DNA from: Cercis canadensis
Lineage: Eukaryota; Streptophyta; Magnoliopsida; Fabales; Fabaceae
Length of the DNA: 64,000 bases
NCBI GenBank assembly: GCA_003255065.1
Contig: QAOA01003428.1
Coordinates: 42,580-106,579, forward strand
Reading direction: 5' to 3'
The notes below the pieces were generated by a model that was given only the letters and a program-made list of their open reading frames with translations, was not told the origin of the DNA and did no database searches. A program made the position numbers and the translations under genes. Shown piece by piece: positions 52,923 to 64,000 of the stretch (position 1 is the first letter of the stretch; the number at the start of each line of letters is the position of its first letter).

Positions 52923-54110
52923 GGCCGTTCTCACTCGGAAAAACGCATAACAGTATGCATTTATATGCACAACTTCGGAGTGTAGAAACCAGAGTTATGA
53001 AGCAAATTGGGCTACGCAAGATGCATACGTACAAGGTGTGGATATCACACTGCACCATGGCCCAAAAAAAGGGATTGGTATTGAAGTATACAAAGTCTAA
53101 ACTGTAGAATACAAAAAAAATTAAATTTAAAGTGAATTTAGATTGTGTTCTATATTAAATATATTATTTTATTATTACCCTCTTATTAGCCTATATTAAT
53201 ACTTTCAAAAGATATAACTAAATTCACGTGGAACCCACTTACTTAGACGTGCAAATATAATTTCTCAAAATAAATTCAGAGCGAGTCGGGGTCAAAGTAA
53301 ATAGTATGCACTTTACTACTTTTCCAAAGGAAAAGGGTAATGTAACCAAAAATTCCATAAGACAGCTTCCATTCATCTTCCATAGTCATTGCATTTGGAA
53401 ACATTGAAAGGCAGATATTAGATAGGTTCATTGATTGGCATCTTAGGTTGATGTTTCTTTTTAGTCGTTGGTAGACCAGCAACACGCATAGGAAACAAAG
53501 ATGAGCAGAGGATGTCTGTAGTGGATTGACTATAGTCAATAAACAGATTCAAATGAATTGTACTCCAATTTGGTCTCTCATTGTCCCTTGACCATCAAGA
53601 AAGCTCTTCCCCTTTCTTTTTAATCACAGAAAAAAAAAAATATGATGCACATTAATATAAACTAACATGCAACTATTATTATTGAGAAAACCGTGGGTCA
53701 TTTTATTGAATTTTCTCTCTTTTCTTCCTTCCAACTTCTACAAGTTAATCAAAACGTGGCGTTTAATAATGTGGGGCGGCATTTAAAGCATGCTAGGAAT
53801 CTTACAACACGACCACTTTTCTTTTGCTTGGTTGTCATCCGTCCATTTCTACTAAGTATAAATAAGAATCGTGTTCTCATTTTTTAGTTTAATTTTAACT
53901 CTCTGGTTCCTGATTTAGAAAAGTCCCCTACGATTTGTCACTGCTGCTATATTTGACTTCTAGTATATATAACATTCTATGTTTTCTGTACGTACTTCCT
54001 TATTTTGCTTCAATAACCGCATCACGCGGTATAATATCACTAATCTTATCCGATACTTAAGTTTTTATGATTTACTTTAATTAAAAACTAATTAATTAAA
54101 AATTCTTTCT

Positions 54111-54162
<52 letters not shown>

Positions 54163-54238
54163 TTAAGCTCCTCCTAATATTTCTGATTTTTTTCCTTCTC
54201 TCTTAGAATTTGGACTAGACATGAAATATTCTATATAC
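52923..54238. other. MYB promoter region
   Basis: AT-rich upstream DNA with an AT microsatellite at about 54119-54160. A TATA box could not be placed with confidence. No other gene is supported. Confidence 0.5.
54119..54160. repeat. (AT)n microsatellite
   Basis: A pure AT run of about 40 bp preceded by ACACACAC, 90 bp outside the PPR-carrying MULE. Confidence 0.85.
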
Positions 54239-54247
54239 CTTTATAAA

Positions 54248-55798
54248 GCCTTAGAAATGGGCACCGGTGCAAAGCAAAAGCAAAGGCTGAGATTGAGTCA
54301 CGTAATCACCTAACTTGATGCTGACCTAAGAGGTAACAATTTATTGAAATTAAAATTTTTCCCACACTATTTGACAATAATTAACAAACTTCCCCACTTT
54401 GGAAACCCAACAATGCACGCCAAAGTCCTTCCGCGTCCAATGCCCATTCTAGTTGCATGACTCAATGAGTTCGGTGTACCCCGAGTTGACTCAGCCATGC
54501 ATGCAACACCATTGCTCACCCCATGACTCACTGACGAGCAGAAGCCGAAATCACTGCTCGGTACCGAGCTGCTCTCTGACTCGTCCTTTTATAGGAAATT
54601 CCAGGAGACGAGAGACCTCAAACCACTGTCAATTTCATTAAATACTATCTCTGCCGAACCCAAGTCACCACATTTGGCATATGCAGCAATCAAAGTGTTA
54701 GCTACCGAAACATCAATATTTATTCCAATTCGAATTCCCAAAGAATGTATGGCAGTCATAAATTTCAAATTTTTAGTATGCAATATAGCACGAGTCAGTG
54801 CCAAAACAGTGACCGAGTCAAGACGAATCCCAATAAACCTCATTTGATGTAAAAGACAGAACACCCAATCAAGGAAACCCGACTGCGCAAAACCCAAAAG
54901 CATTGCATTCCAAGAAGCAGCGTCCCTCACTGGCATTGTGTCAAAGAGGTTGTATGCATCGCCCAGTTGACCGCATTTCATATACATGTCAACCATTGCA
55001 GTTTGCACAAAAATATTTGATTGAAACCAAGATTTCGCAACATGGGCATGGATGATTTGCGAGTGCAACAGATGGGTTAGTTTGGCACAGACTTTCGCCA
55101 CAAATGGGTAAGTGGAATTGTCAGGTTTTGCGCCACTTCGCTTCATTTGGCGGAACAGAATAAGGGCTTTTTGGGCATACCCATGGTTCACAGCCTCTCT
55201 TATGTGGTTTCTATTGCACTTTTCCCACTTACCGTTATTAAACAAATGAAGGACTAGGTCGTGGTGGTCATGCAGAAAGAAATGGGTTATCCTAGTTGCG
55301 AGTTTTACATCATTTTTACTTCCATTTGTTATGCTCTGTTTTACTTGTTAGCTGCTCTGTTTTACTGGTTAGTTGTTAGTTTCCTTATAGGACTTGGAGA
55401 TAGAAGCATTAATGGGTAGAGAAACGAGCATGTTATTGAGGTTTTTTTGAAACAAACTACCATTTGTGTAGCTGGTGCTTGTTGAACAAATATAATAAGG
55501 AGGGTTAGCAAAGACAACGTCTGAAAAGAAAGCAAAGTTCCGCTTGGAGGAAGAAACATAGCAAAGTTCAACTTAGAGGAAGAAGAAAAGAAAAATTCTC
55601 TGAACCCACAAATAAAAGATTTCGTCAACTGTAAATTATAATACATTTGGGGGACAAAGTTATGGGTTTCGAAAACTAATTCTCCAGGTAGCCATTAACA
55701 TAGCTGGTTCATTGGATATGCCACGTGTGGAATCAAACGGTCTTTGCTTTTGCTTTGCACCAGTGCCCATTTCTAAGGCTTTGTACTCTAGACTCGGC
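54248..55798. mobile_element. Pack-MULE carrying a PPR gene fragment (1551 bp)
   Basis: The inverted ends share GAAATGGGCACYGGTGCAAA and AGCAAAAGCAAAG. The 9-bp word CTTTATAAA flanks both sides (54239-54247 and 55799-55807). The right end still has the outer GGCCGAGTCTAGAGTAC. The left end lacks it, consistent with a roughly 20-bp deletion at a short microhomology. The core TIR word is the same as in elements A, B and C, so it is the same superfamily and probably a related lineage. Confidence 0.82.
54589..55245 (-). pseudogene. captured fragment of a PPR protein gene (At4g19191-like)
   Basis: This is an open frame of 218 codons inside the Pack-MULE. PLS-type PPR motifs are clear: IREAVNHGYAQKALILFRQM, KPDNSTYPFVAKVCAKL, FVQTAMVDMYMKCGQLGDA, ASWNAMLLGFAQSG, VANTLIAAYAKCGDLGSA and a final LVSWN. 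It matches the N-terminal third of a mitochondrial PPR protein of the At4g19191 type (recall). The frame ends directly after VSWNFL, while parent proteins continue for over 400 residues, so this is a truncated capture. The start region (MFNNGKWEKCN) looks degraded. There is no frameshift within the fragment, which hints at recent capture or selection. Confidence 0.8.
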
Positions 55799-55807
55799 CT
55801 TTATAAA

Positions 55808-58510
55808 TTGCACTCGGCTTATTTTAACGAGAAGCTTTTAAATCAAAATTCTCAGTTACGCCGTCTTTATTTATTGTATATTAAATTATACACTATGTAA
55901 GATAGCATATAAAATATGAGTTGTAAATAAATCTAATTAAATTTAAATGTTATTATACATTGACAAATTGAGATAATATGAGAATAACTAAAATATAAGT
56001 AGCATTACTAATTAAGAAATATTAGGTTCTGAATCCTTTAGGGTTTGTTTAGGAATTGAAAGGGAAAGGAAGATGAATTATACAAGAGGAAAGGGAAGGA
56101 AATGAAAGGAAGGGAATGAGAGAGATTTTTCTCTCTTTTATTTGGATGATTAAAATGAGCAAAATGAAAGGAAAAGAAATAAATAAAAATTTATAATTTT
56201 ACAAATTTATATTTTATTTATAAAATAAATATATTTAATAATGTTATCTAAATAGTGTTTATAATAGAATTTGAAGAAATAAATAGAGGTACAATAGTAA
56301 ACTACTCATTTTTTCTTTCCAAATCCCCCAAATTGAAGGAACAGAAAAGTGAAAGCAAAAAAGAAATGTGGAAATTTGAAGTTACCCTTTGATTTTTTTT
56401 CATTTTTTAATTTTGAACTCTTAAACAAGAGAATAGACATATTTACTCATTTTCTTTTATCTCATTTCTCTTTAATTTTAACTCTCAAACAAACACTTAA
56501 GCTGCAAATCTAAAACATTCTACTTTTGAGATAATCAAAAAATTGGAGGATGTTTCCTTTTCAATTAGATCAGATATAATATGTTGAAATCATGACAGTT
56601 GTTGAAAGTATCGAGTGGGGAAAAGATAAGACAGGTTGAGTGAGAAACTTGTACAAGTAGCTGCAATAAACGCATGCAGCCGATGACAGTGTATGAGATA
56701 AGAAAAGTGGCCCCCAAAATCAAACAGGGAATAGTCTTTTGATGCCAAAATGGGAACGAAGAGAGAATGAGTGTCACCCCAAACCCAAACCTAATTAACA
56801 TAATGCAATCAATATTGTTTTTGTGCAACCCATGCTGCCATGCATTTTCTGTTTGTTCTGTAAGCTGCAATTGCAATTAATACACAAACCCTCCCTTGGC
56901 TCTCAGATTTATTTTATCTTCTCTTTAGTAGTTTGTCCTACAATTACAGTACACATTTGTGATATATAGGGACAACAAGTAGTATATGATGAAGACGAGC
57001 TAGTACATTAAAATTGGCATGTGTGAAGGCATGATCCATTACTTAAGCAGCTTGCTTGCAAAAGTCAGAGCAAGAAACTAACAGAGGATGAGATGAGAAT
57101 ATCGATGATGACACATAATATAGTCGTCATAAAGATAACGATGGTAGAGATAGTTATAATGATAACGATGATTTAAATTGTGATTTTCTCCCCAATGATT
57201 GATGATAATTACAAAATCTGATATCGTAAAGGACTATAATTGTGAATGAATCTTGTTTCAGATTGAGTTTTGATATAATCTCACTTTACTTTTTATAAAA
57301 TCTTTTAAATTTAGAGTCGTAATCAAATGTTGTTAGACAGAGTCACGATTCCTTTCTTATGCAAAGCAAGAAAATCTAGTCAAGTTTGATTAGATATGAT
57401 ACTAGACTGATTCTGAAGTTGGACTACATTTGGGCCACCAATACTTGGGTTGGGTCAACTTTTTGAAATACTATCCCCAAAGCTCAAGCCCGATCCTTTT
57501 CTAACATGCAAAAGTATTTTACTTTTTTTTAAAAAAAAAAATTAATATTAAGATGACATGGGGATAACATTTCACAAACAATTAAATTTAGCATTTTTTT
57601 TTTTACTTAAACCGTTTTTTGGAAAAATTCAATTACATCACATCATAATTTGTACATAGTTATCTAAATAAAGTTTATAGACTAATCATCTCTTAGAATA
57701 ATGTTATCCTACATAATATTTAAATTTATATTATCTCATACTATCATAGTAAGTACTTAATTTCTTTTACATAGTGTTATGTGAGCTTGTGTAAGTCAAA
57801 AGTACTTTACATTATTTTTTTTTCTTATATGGTGACGGTTTAAAATTTTAATAGAGATGTTTATTACATGCTATTTATATTCATGTTGTCTCATAAAATC
57901 ATAAAACACAATTGACACTATCTCTGTACCTCACCCATACAAAAAATATTTGAGTAAATCCAGTTAACCAAAAAAATAATAATGAAACATGTATCTACAA
58001 TTTAAATGATGACACAAGAACATTCACTAGACTGAAAAAATTTAAAGAAAATTTGCACTGTCTATTCAACTTTTGCTTTATGATTTTCTTTTTCTTTCAA
58101 GATTATGAGATTGCGAATGTGGGTGGAGAGGTAATAATTTAGGAAGTGATTTTTCTCGTCAAAATATTTATAAAAGTAGTTTTAACTTTGTCAATGCAAC
58201 GAGAGCATTACGAATATCTAATTGCAATATTGCAATCTATGGCGCGTTTTTCCTTCTTCTTCTACTCTTGTACGGCTAAATTATTTTTTCATTTTAGTTA
58301 ATTTCCTAAATACCCAATTATGTTTTCAACATTTTAATCAATCTCAGCTTGATATTTTTTCCTCCCACAATGATTTGAAGAATGTATGTGGACATAGGAT
58401 ACATCGTATCAATATCATATCAAATCATCTTTGGGTCAAAAGTAGCCACATTCTTGTCATCTTTTTTTAGGTGCTAAATTGAGTGGATTCAAGTAAGACC
58501 TATTCAGTTA
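55808..58510. other. intergenic AT-rich DNA
   Basis: No gene supported. A MITE-like segment is at 56038-56500. Other short AT-rich inverted repeats occur at 57550-57910 but have no clear ends. Confidence 0.5.
56038..56500. mobile_element. possible MITE with GTTTGTTT ends
   Basis: It begins TTAGGGTTTGTTTAGGAATT and ends CTCAAACAAACACTTAA, a pair of inverted ends typical of plant hAT-like MITEs. The arms are purine-rich and pyrimidine-rich respectively. No target duplication was found. Confidence 0.4.
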
Positions 58511-58753
58511 TTTTGGTGTCATTGTGAATATCTCAAAAAATTGAGTTATTCAATATGTGTCAAAATACACAGTTCCTTATAAAATGTAAAAACAGTACGA
58601 TATAAGAAAATATGTTAAGAAACAACTTTTTCAAGTTTACTTTTTAGCATGTTTTATTATATTATGTTGTTCTTACATTTTAAAAAAATTTGTGTATTCT
58701 AGCACATGTTCGATGACTCAATTTTTTGAGATTTTCACAATGACACTAAAATT
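58511..58753. mobile_element. hairpin MITE copy 1
   Basis: Arms of about 115 bp pair with each other: GGTGTCATTGTGAATATCTC at the left against GAGATTTTCACAATGACACT at the right. It is related to the element at 17231-17621 by the arm words GTGTCATTG and TTATAAAATRYAAAAA. Confidence 0.7.
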
Positions 58754-59068
58754 ACATAATAAATTCTATTAAATCTCACCCAACTGAGAGAGGTGTAGTG
58801 TTACACCTCTAACTAGAGGTGTCGCATAGTGCTTACCTTTATTCTATCATCTTTCCAAGGTAGTTCGATAATGCGTGTATGATTGGATAATAAGTCTTAA
58901 GAAAAAGTTCTATGCCATTATTAAGGAAATATCTCAATAACATGAACGATTAAATCCTATGTACGTATTATATTCTAGGGTCAAATAACATAGTAAGTCC
59001 TAAAAAAAAGTTGTATTCCAACATTATTAATGAAATTAATAAAAACAACTATTCAATCCTATTAATTT
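58528..59068. repeat. 541-bp direct repeat, copy 1
   Basis: The same 541 bp recurs at 59070-59610 with only about 13 substitutions and no net length change. A single N at 59069 lies between the copies. Confidence 0.92.
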
Positions 59069-59069
59069 N

Positions 59070-59295
59070 ATATCTCGAAAAATTGAGTTATTCAATATGT
59101 GTCAAAATACACAGTTCTTTATAAAATGCAAAAACAGTACGATATAGAAAAATATGTTAAGAAACAACTTTTTCAAGTCTACTTTTTAGCATGTTTTATT
59201 ATATTATGTTGTTCTTACCTTTTAAAAAAATTTGTGTATTCTAGCACATGTTAGATGACTTAATTTTTTGAGATTTTCACAATGACACTAAAATT
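59070..59295. mobile_element. hairpin MITE copy 2 (left arm clipped at the N)
   Basis: The same hairpin as 58511-58753, within repeat copy 2. Its outer left arm is missing because the copy starts at the N. Confidence 0.65.
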
Positions 59296-59610
59296 ACATA
59301 ATAAATTCTATTAAATCTCACCTAACTGAGAGAGGTGTAGCGTTACACCTCTAACTAGAGGTGTCGCATAGTGCTCACCTTTATTCTATCATCTTTCCAA
59401 GGTAGTTCAATAATGCGTGTATGATTGAATAATAAGTCTTAAGAAAAAGTTCTATGCCATTATTAAGGAAATATCTCAATAACATGAACGATTAAATCCT
59501 ATGTACGTATTATATTCTAGGGTCAAATAACATAGTAAGTCCTAAAAAAAAGTTGTATTCCAACATTATTAATGAAATTAATAAAAACAACTATTCAATC
59601 CTATTAATTT
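59070..59610. repeat. 541-bp direct repeat, copy 2
   Basis: See copy 1 at 58528-59068. The level of difference (about 2.4 percent) fits two haplotypes or a young tandem duplication. Confidence 0.92.
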
Positions 59611-61303
59611 AGTTAGGTTGTAGATGTCAGATATATATATATATGAACTAGATTGAAGGCGATTCCAATTGATCCACGTAATACTATAATTAGTAATATA
59701 ATGAAATTATTTTGGTTTCATATGAAGAAAATGGGTTACAAGAAAAGAATATGTATATATAGGATCTAGTTCCAACCGCTTACAAAAGAAGAAATGTTTG
59801 TGTTTAGTTTAGTATCCTTTTTTTCTTTCTTAATCTTCAATTTGGAGCTTGATATATAACCTTGTAACTATCATCTCATTTGGTCCAAGGTAACAAACTT
59901 CACTAAAAGTTTTCTTTGAAGGGAACTGGAGAGCCTATGAAATTGACACATGGCCATCCAAATCTAATTGAGCAAGACAGCCTTGAGCTTATTTGGCATT
60001 TCTTAATCCTTGGGAAGAAAAAACAAAACAAAGTTAAATTAATGTAGAAGCCTAGAAGGAAATATCATACTATAAGCTCCCAAAGTCAACACAAAAGCAG
60101 ATATGTGTTAGGTAAGTACAGCCTAGTAGCCATCCATACGCTGCAATTTTGGTATGGTACCCTCTCTTATTTACAAGGATTAAATGCAATTGCATGGGCA
60201 AGTTTAGTGCACATTTAAAATATGAGTAGAAGGTTTATTTTACTTTTTAAAAAATGTAACAATAATTATTTGGGTTCTTAAAAGTTTAAAAAGTCGATTA
60301 AAATAATCTTTTTTTTTTTGACTGTTATTTGGGTCTTGAAAATAACTACTTTGATTGGCTTTTAAAATATTTATAGATTTAATTTAAGTAGTACACAAAA
60401 TCTTATAGGAATTTAAATAATTTTTATTGTATCTTTTAAAGATAAAAATGATATTTTACTCTTAAAATATGGAAAATATCTTACTAAAGGCAAATGAAAT
60501 CAAAGGAGAAAAAAAAAATTGAACATTGAGCTCTCACATTCAATTTGTCAAAGTAGGCCGTGTTAGGGTTGTGAGAGGGAGGTAATAATAAGGCATTACT
60601 CTTAGGACATTTTTTACATTTTAGAAAGATATGTGATATTTCTTTAACGTGACAACACCACAATTATTGATGTGAAAATTATTTAATTTTGGCTGTTTAT
60701 TTTTAAATGGTCAAAATTAATTATTTTTCACTTCAACAATTATGATACTATCATGTCAAAAAGGTATCACATACCTCTATAACATCACAAAATCCCCTTA
60801 TATTGCCCCAAAGTTAACTATTTGTATTTGTATGTGCCCTCATCAATGCGTACAAAAAAAATGTTCAAACTATATCCTTTTTTGGTAAGGGCCTCGATTG
60901 GGTAGGGTAGTCCTTCTTTTTCAATGCCCATCTTCTTTTTAAATTAGATTATGAGACCTAGGAATCTAATCCTTTAAGAAAATTGAAAGAATTGCCATAA
61001 GCCAAACAGACACCCCACATGTCAGAAGGCCTTTTGTGAAGTTTGGTTCATTCATTTCTCAAATGCCGGTCCAAATCAGAGGCAAGAAAGGACAGAAAAG
61101 ATAATCAAGTGCGTGGCCATACAGTACTAATTGAAAGGTTGAACAGCTTAATTTACAACTTGCACACTAAGAAATCCTGCTTATCCCCTATTTTTCTTTA
61201 CATGCTAGCTCAATTATATATGAAACTGTATTTTCTACTACTAATTATCATTCTTTTTAATATTTGGGGGTAAGAGTAAGGATAAGGTTCTTAATTTGCA
61301 ACA
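59611..61303. other. intergenic AT-rich DNA
   Basis: No supported gene. Contains the foldback at 60623-60780. Confidence 0.5.
60623..60780. mobile_element. small foldback MITE-like hairpin
   Basis: Two arms of about 75 bp are inverted copies (ATATGTGATA / TATCACATA; ATTGATGTGAAAATTATTTA / inverted near 60720). The loop is almost absent. The ends and target duplication are unclear. Confidence 0.55.
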
Positions 61304-61312
61304 CATGTAAAA

Positions 61313-62053
61313 GGCTAAATGACAAAAAAAAAATACTATTTTATAAAGAAATTACATAAATACCGTTTAAAAACTTTTTATTGATTTGAAGTAGTTTTGA
61401 TTAAATTAATCAAGGGGTTGCAGATAAATTGTGTCATGATACTTTGTTTAGTTGAGTTCTGCTATATTGAAATAGTGGGACTCACCATTATTTGACAATT
61501 GATAACTTGAAAAGGAAAAAATTGTCACTCATTTTTTAAGAGGTCCCACAATTTTGAAAATAGTGAGACTCCAAGTAACATGCTACAACAAAATAGTAGA
61601 TTCAATTTGAAATAATGAGAATATAAGAGAAAGAGAGAGTCATGCTATTTTGAAAACAACAAGACTCCTTGAGTCCCTCTAAATCGAAGTAGTGGGACCG
61701 TTTAAAATTACGCCACGCAATTAAATCGAAGTGATCATGCTACTAGCATTGTAGCGGGACTCAATAAAAGCCGCTATTATTAATGTGGCGGAACTAGTTT
61801 GTCTTTTTCCTATTTGTCTACATATTAACTTAAATGATGGTGAGTCCCGCTATTTCTATGTAGCGGGACTCAACAAAATACATTATTTTCGATGTAGTGA
61901 GACATAATTTATTCGTGTTCTTTTGATTAATTTAATAAAAAATATCTCAAATCGATAAGAAATTTTTAAACTATCCNATCGATAAGAAATTTTTAAATTA
62001 TCCAAATTACATAATTTATTTGCAAAACGATATTTTTTTTTTGTCATTTAGCC
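61313..62053. mobile_element. MULE-like element D (741 bp)
   Basis: The ends are GGCTAAATGACAAAAAAAAA and its inverted copy. The arms are similar for about 100 bp or more (TTACATAA.., TTTTTAAA.., GATTAAATTAATCA). The target duplication is CATGTAAAA at 61304-61312 and CATGGAAAA at 62054-62062. The middle repeats GGGACTC on both strands. One arm contains a single N with a duplicated 26-bp word, so the true length is nearer 714 bp. Confidence 0.75.
61951..62003. repeat. 26-bp word duplicated around a single N
   Basis: 61951-61976 and 61978-62003 are the same word with one change, on either side of the N at 61977. Confidence 0.9.
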
Positions 62054-62062
62054 CATGGAAAA

Positions 62063-62935
62063 GGGTTATGTGGCTCAAATTTGGCCGAAATCGAAGATTA
62101 ATTGTAACAAGAGAGGACAACTACATGCATATTCCACAAGTGAGGATAGTTCTATAGTTGAGCAACGACTATAATGATCTCAGTTGGACAGGATTTTGTG
62201 ATTTGACAATTGCCATACATGTACAAATGTATGGCAATAATGTTTATTAAGTTTCTTATGATGGGTTTAGAGTTAGAGGGACCTATCATCAAATTCATCA
62301 GCGCCAAAGAGAGGAGAGTTTAAAGAAAATAGAAGATTATCTCCCACTTATACGTTCACATTAAGAAGTAATTAGCTGTGCTTTGCAAATACAAGCATAG
62401 GAATAATATATATGAGTTTGACTGAAGAAAAGTTTAAACATAATCTCTTAAACTTAGATTAACACTTGTATTTTATTAATTATAGGGGTATCGGATACAA
62501 ATATCATTAAGAGCGGATGGAATAGAATTTTAGAAAGAATCATACTACTTTATGTTATGGAGCCACTAATGATTAAAAAAAAAAAAGAAGATAAAATCAA
62601 TTATACTATTATAAGTNAAGAAGATAAAATCAATTATACTATTATAAGTATAAGAGTTAGGGAATTAAGATACTTACACTGCATAATATAGAACTCATGA
62701 TATTTATATTTTGAAAATATTTTCAAAGATTTTGTAGGTAGTGAATGCTTTCCCTTTTCATATTGGAAAGACACAGCTTAAAATTAGATAATAGATAACA
62801 AAGTGAAGCGCACAGATTAAAAGGTCCCAAAAAAAAAAGTACAGTGCTTTCTCTCAAAACGTGGCCCATTAGTTTTAGTTCCCTAAATATGGGGCCAACA
62901 AAGGAAACATACAGAAGTGCAGAAGCTTGAGTTGC
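62063..62935. other. upstream region of the bHLH gene
   Basis: AT-rich and without a gene. Contains the N-linked 32-bp duplication at 62585-62649. Confidence 0.5.
62585..62649. repeat. 32-bp word duplicated around a single N
   Basis: 62585-62616 and 62618-62649 are identical, with one N at 62617 between them. Confidence 0.93.
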
Positions 62936-62941
62936 CACGTG
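62936..62941. promoter_or_regulatory. G-box CACGTG in the bHLH promoter
   Basis: The palindromic site GCCACGTGGC lies 60 bp before the TATA box. It is a binding site for bHLH, bZIP and BZR factors, so feedback or light/hormone control is plausible. Confidence 0.6.
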
Positions 62942-63000
62942 GCCACCTCAGAATGCTTCTTCTTTTCAACAATGCAGTCAGTTGCATTGCAATTCTACTA

Positions 63001-63008
63001 TATAAATA
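63001..63008 (+). promoter_or_regulatory. TATA box of the bHLH gene
   Basis: TATAAATA, within CTATATAAATAC, lies 84 bp upstream of the ATG and leaves a leader of about 50 nt. Confidence 0.75.
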
Positions 63009-63084
63009 CTAGTCTCACCCACCCCAGAATATCCAAGAGGCAAGTTAAAGAAGCTCTAAGAAAACTCTGTAATTTTAAAATCAC

Positions 63085-63985
63085 ATGGCTCAATTCACAG
63101 CAGATTTGCAAACCTTTAGACCCTCATTTCCTTTCCTTGACATTGATCCAAGCATGGAACTTATAAATCAGCTCACAGGGATGGCTTCAAATGTCCTTGA
63201 CAACTCAAATCTGAATTTGCAGAGCTTGATCCCTTTCACCGGTGATAGCTTCTTGGGCCCTCCAGAACCTGAATTTCCTGGAAACTTGGAAGGAAATTTC
63301 CCCGGTATTGTCCATCATGTCAACCACAATGCAGTGCCAGATTCCCTCCCTACTATTCCATCAGAAAATGAAATCCATGAAATTAAAAAGAGGAAAACAA
63401 AGGATTTGCCAGAGACCAGTTCTGCAAACTCAACTCCACAAGTTTCTGAATCAGGAAGCAAGATCAAAAGTGTAATGTTTTTTCTACCATATATTTTTCC
63501 TTTCATTCAAGCAATGAACTTATTTTCTTGGGTTTTCTGTGTTTAACATATTGCCAAGATATACATAGAGATTGATGGTTTATTTGTTTTGAATGTTCAC
63601 AGAGTTCTGGAAGAGGTAAGAAAGCAAAGGGCAATGTTACAGAAGAAGAGAAACCAAAGGAAGTGGTTCATGTCAGAGCCAGAAGAGGTCAAGCTACTGA
63701 TAGTCACAGTTTAGCAGAAAGGGTATATATATAATTCCAGAATCTCCTTCATTCAAACCAAGAAAGAAATCTTCCACACTCAACACCCCAAAATGAACAA
63801 GAAGGAACTGAATCAGCAATTTTGAACACAACTATTGAAGCTTTCTATGCTTTTGTGCCTCTTTCTTCAAGATTAATGTGGGTTTGGCTAATACTATATT
63901 ATCACTTACTGTTATTCAGGTTAGAAGAGGGAAAATCAATGAAAAATTAAAGTGCTTGCAGAACATTGTCCCAGGATGTTACAAG
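63085..63985 (+). CDS. bHLH transcription factor, BEE-type (3' end outside window)
   Basis: Exons seen: 63085-63471, 63603-63722 and 63920-63985, all phase 0, giving 191 residues before the window ends in the next intron. The N-terminal 130 residues are acidic and Ser/Pro-rich, followed by a basic KKRKTK patch. The conserved block starts at EVVHVRARRGQATDSHSLAE and ends RVRRGKINEKLKCLQNIVPG. The basic region has His, Glu and Arg at the E-box contact positions (H..AER..R). RRGKINE is as in BEE1. BEE factors promote brassinosteroid-dependent growth. Related bHLH subgroup members (such as bHLH75 and CIB types) are alternatives. The second helix and C-terminus are not in the window. Confidence 0.92.
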
Positions 63986-64000
63986 GTAAATTTACATTGA

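Noticed and set aside
53276..53539. 87-codon minus-strand frame upstream of the MYB gene
   Set aside because: No motif, and it sits in the MYB promoter region; probably chance.
55362..55646. 94-codon minus-strand frame in the PPR-carrying MULE
   Set aside because: Low-complexity and hydrophobic with no PPR motif; it may be part of the element body.

Overview
This is nuclear DNA of a flowering plant, almost certainly a eudicot and probably a woody rosid. I base that on long AT-rich introns with GT..AG borders, plant-only gene families and a high load of small DNA transposons. The species cannot be named from the sequence. All gene models below were built by hand: exon borders were placed at GT/AG sites, every exon phase was checked, and the joined lengths fit the families.

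Layout: (1) 1-10606 (+), the 3' 14 exons of a BRUTUS-type hemerythrin/CHY/RING E3 ligase, with the 5' end cut by the window. (2) 13231-14284 (+), a DUF1639 protein. (3) 19058-19774 (-), an intronless Ser-rich plant protein. (4) 23441-29357 (-), a 14-exon AMSH-type JAMM deubiquitinase. (5) 32129-34993 (+), a receptor-like cytoplasmic kinase related to the cysteine-rich RLKs. (6) 39508-43312 (+), an M50B-like membrane protein with an HExxH motif. (7) 45676-48663 (-), ribosomal protein eS7. (8) 51787-52922 (-), an R2R3-MYB of the MYB62/MYB116 type. (9) 63085-63985 (+), the first three exons of a BEE-type bHLH factor, cut by the window end. From memory, genes 1-3 are neighbours in Arabidopsis (At3g18290-At3g18300), and relatives of 3, 4 and 7 sit close together near At1g48780-At1g48830. 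If so, this window keeps an older, merged gene order. The genes do not form one pathway; two of them act in ubiquitin biology.

The most interesting layer is the mobile DNA. Three Mutator-type elements with GGCCAAGTCTAC ends and 9-bp target duplications fill most of the space between the kinase and the M50B-like gene. Two are inverted copies of each other. The third carries the N-terminal coding part of a bZIP transcription factor without its DNA-binding domain. A related element at 54248-55798 carries 218 in-frame codons of a PPR protein. These two look like Pack-MULEs. Two of the elements entered target sites only 1 bp apart. A further MULE-like element (61313-62053), a long-TIR foldback element (31270-31817), a hAT-like MITE (11938-12482) and a hairpin MITE family (17231-17621, 58511-58753, 59070-59295) were also found.

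Assembly: there is a 63-N gap at 3158-3220 and four single Ns. Each single N sits between two copies of the same sequence (26, 32, about 25 and 541 bp), which suggests contig ends joined without merging. The 541-bp tandem copy should not be taken as biological without checking.
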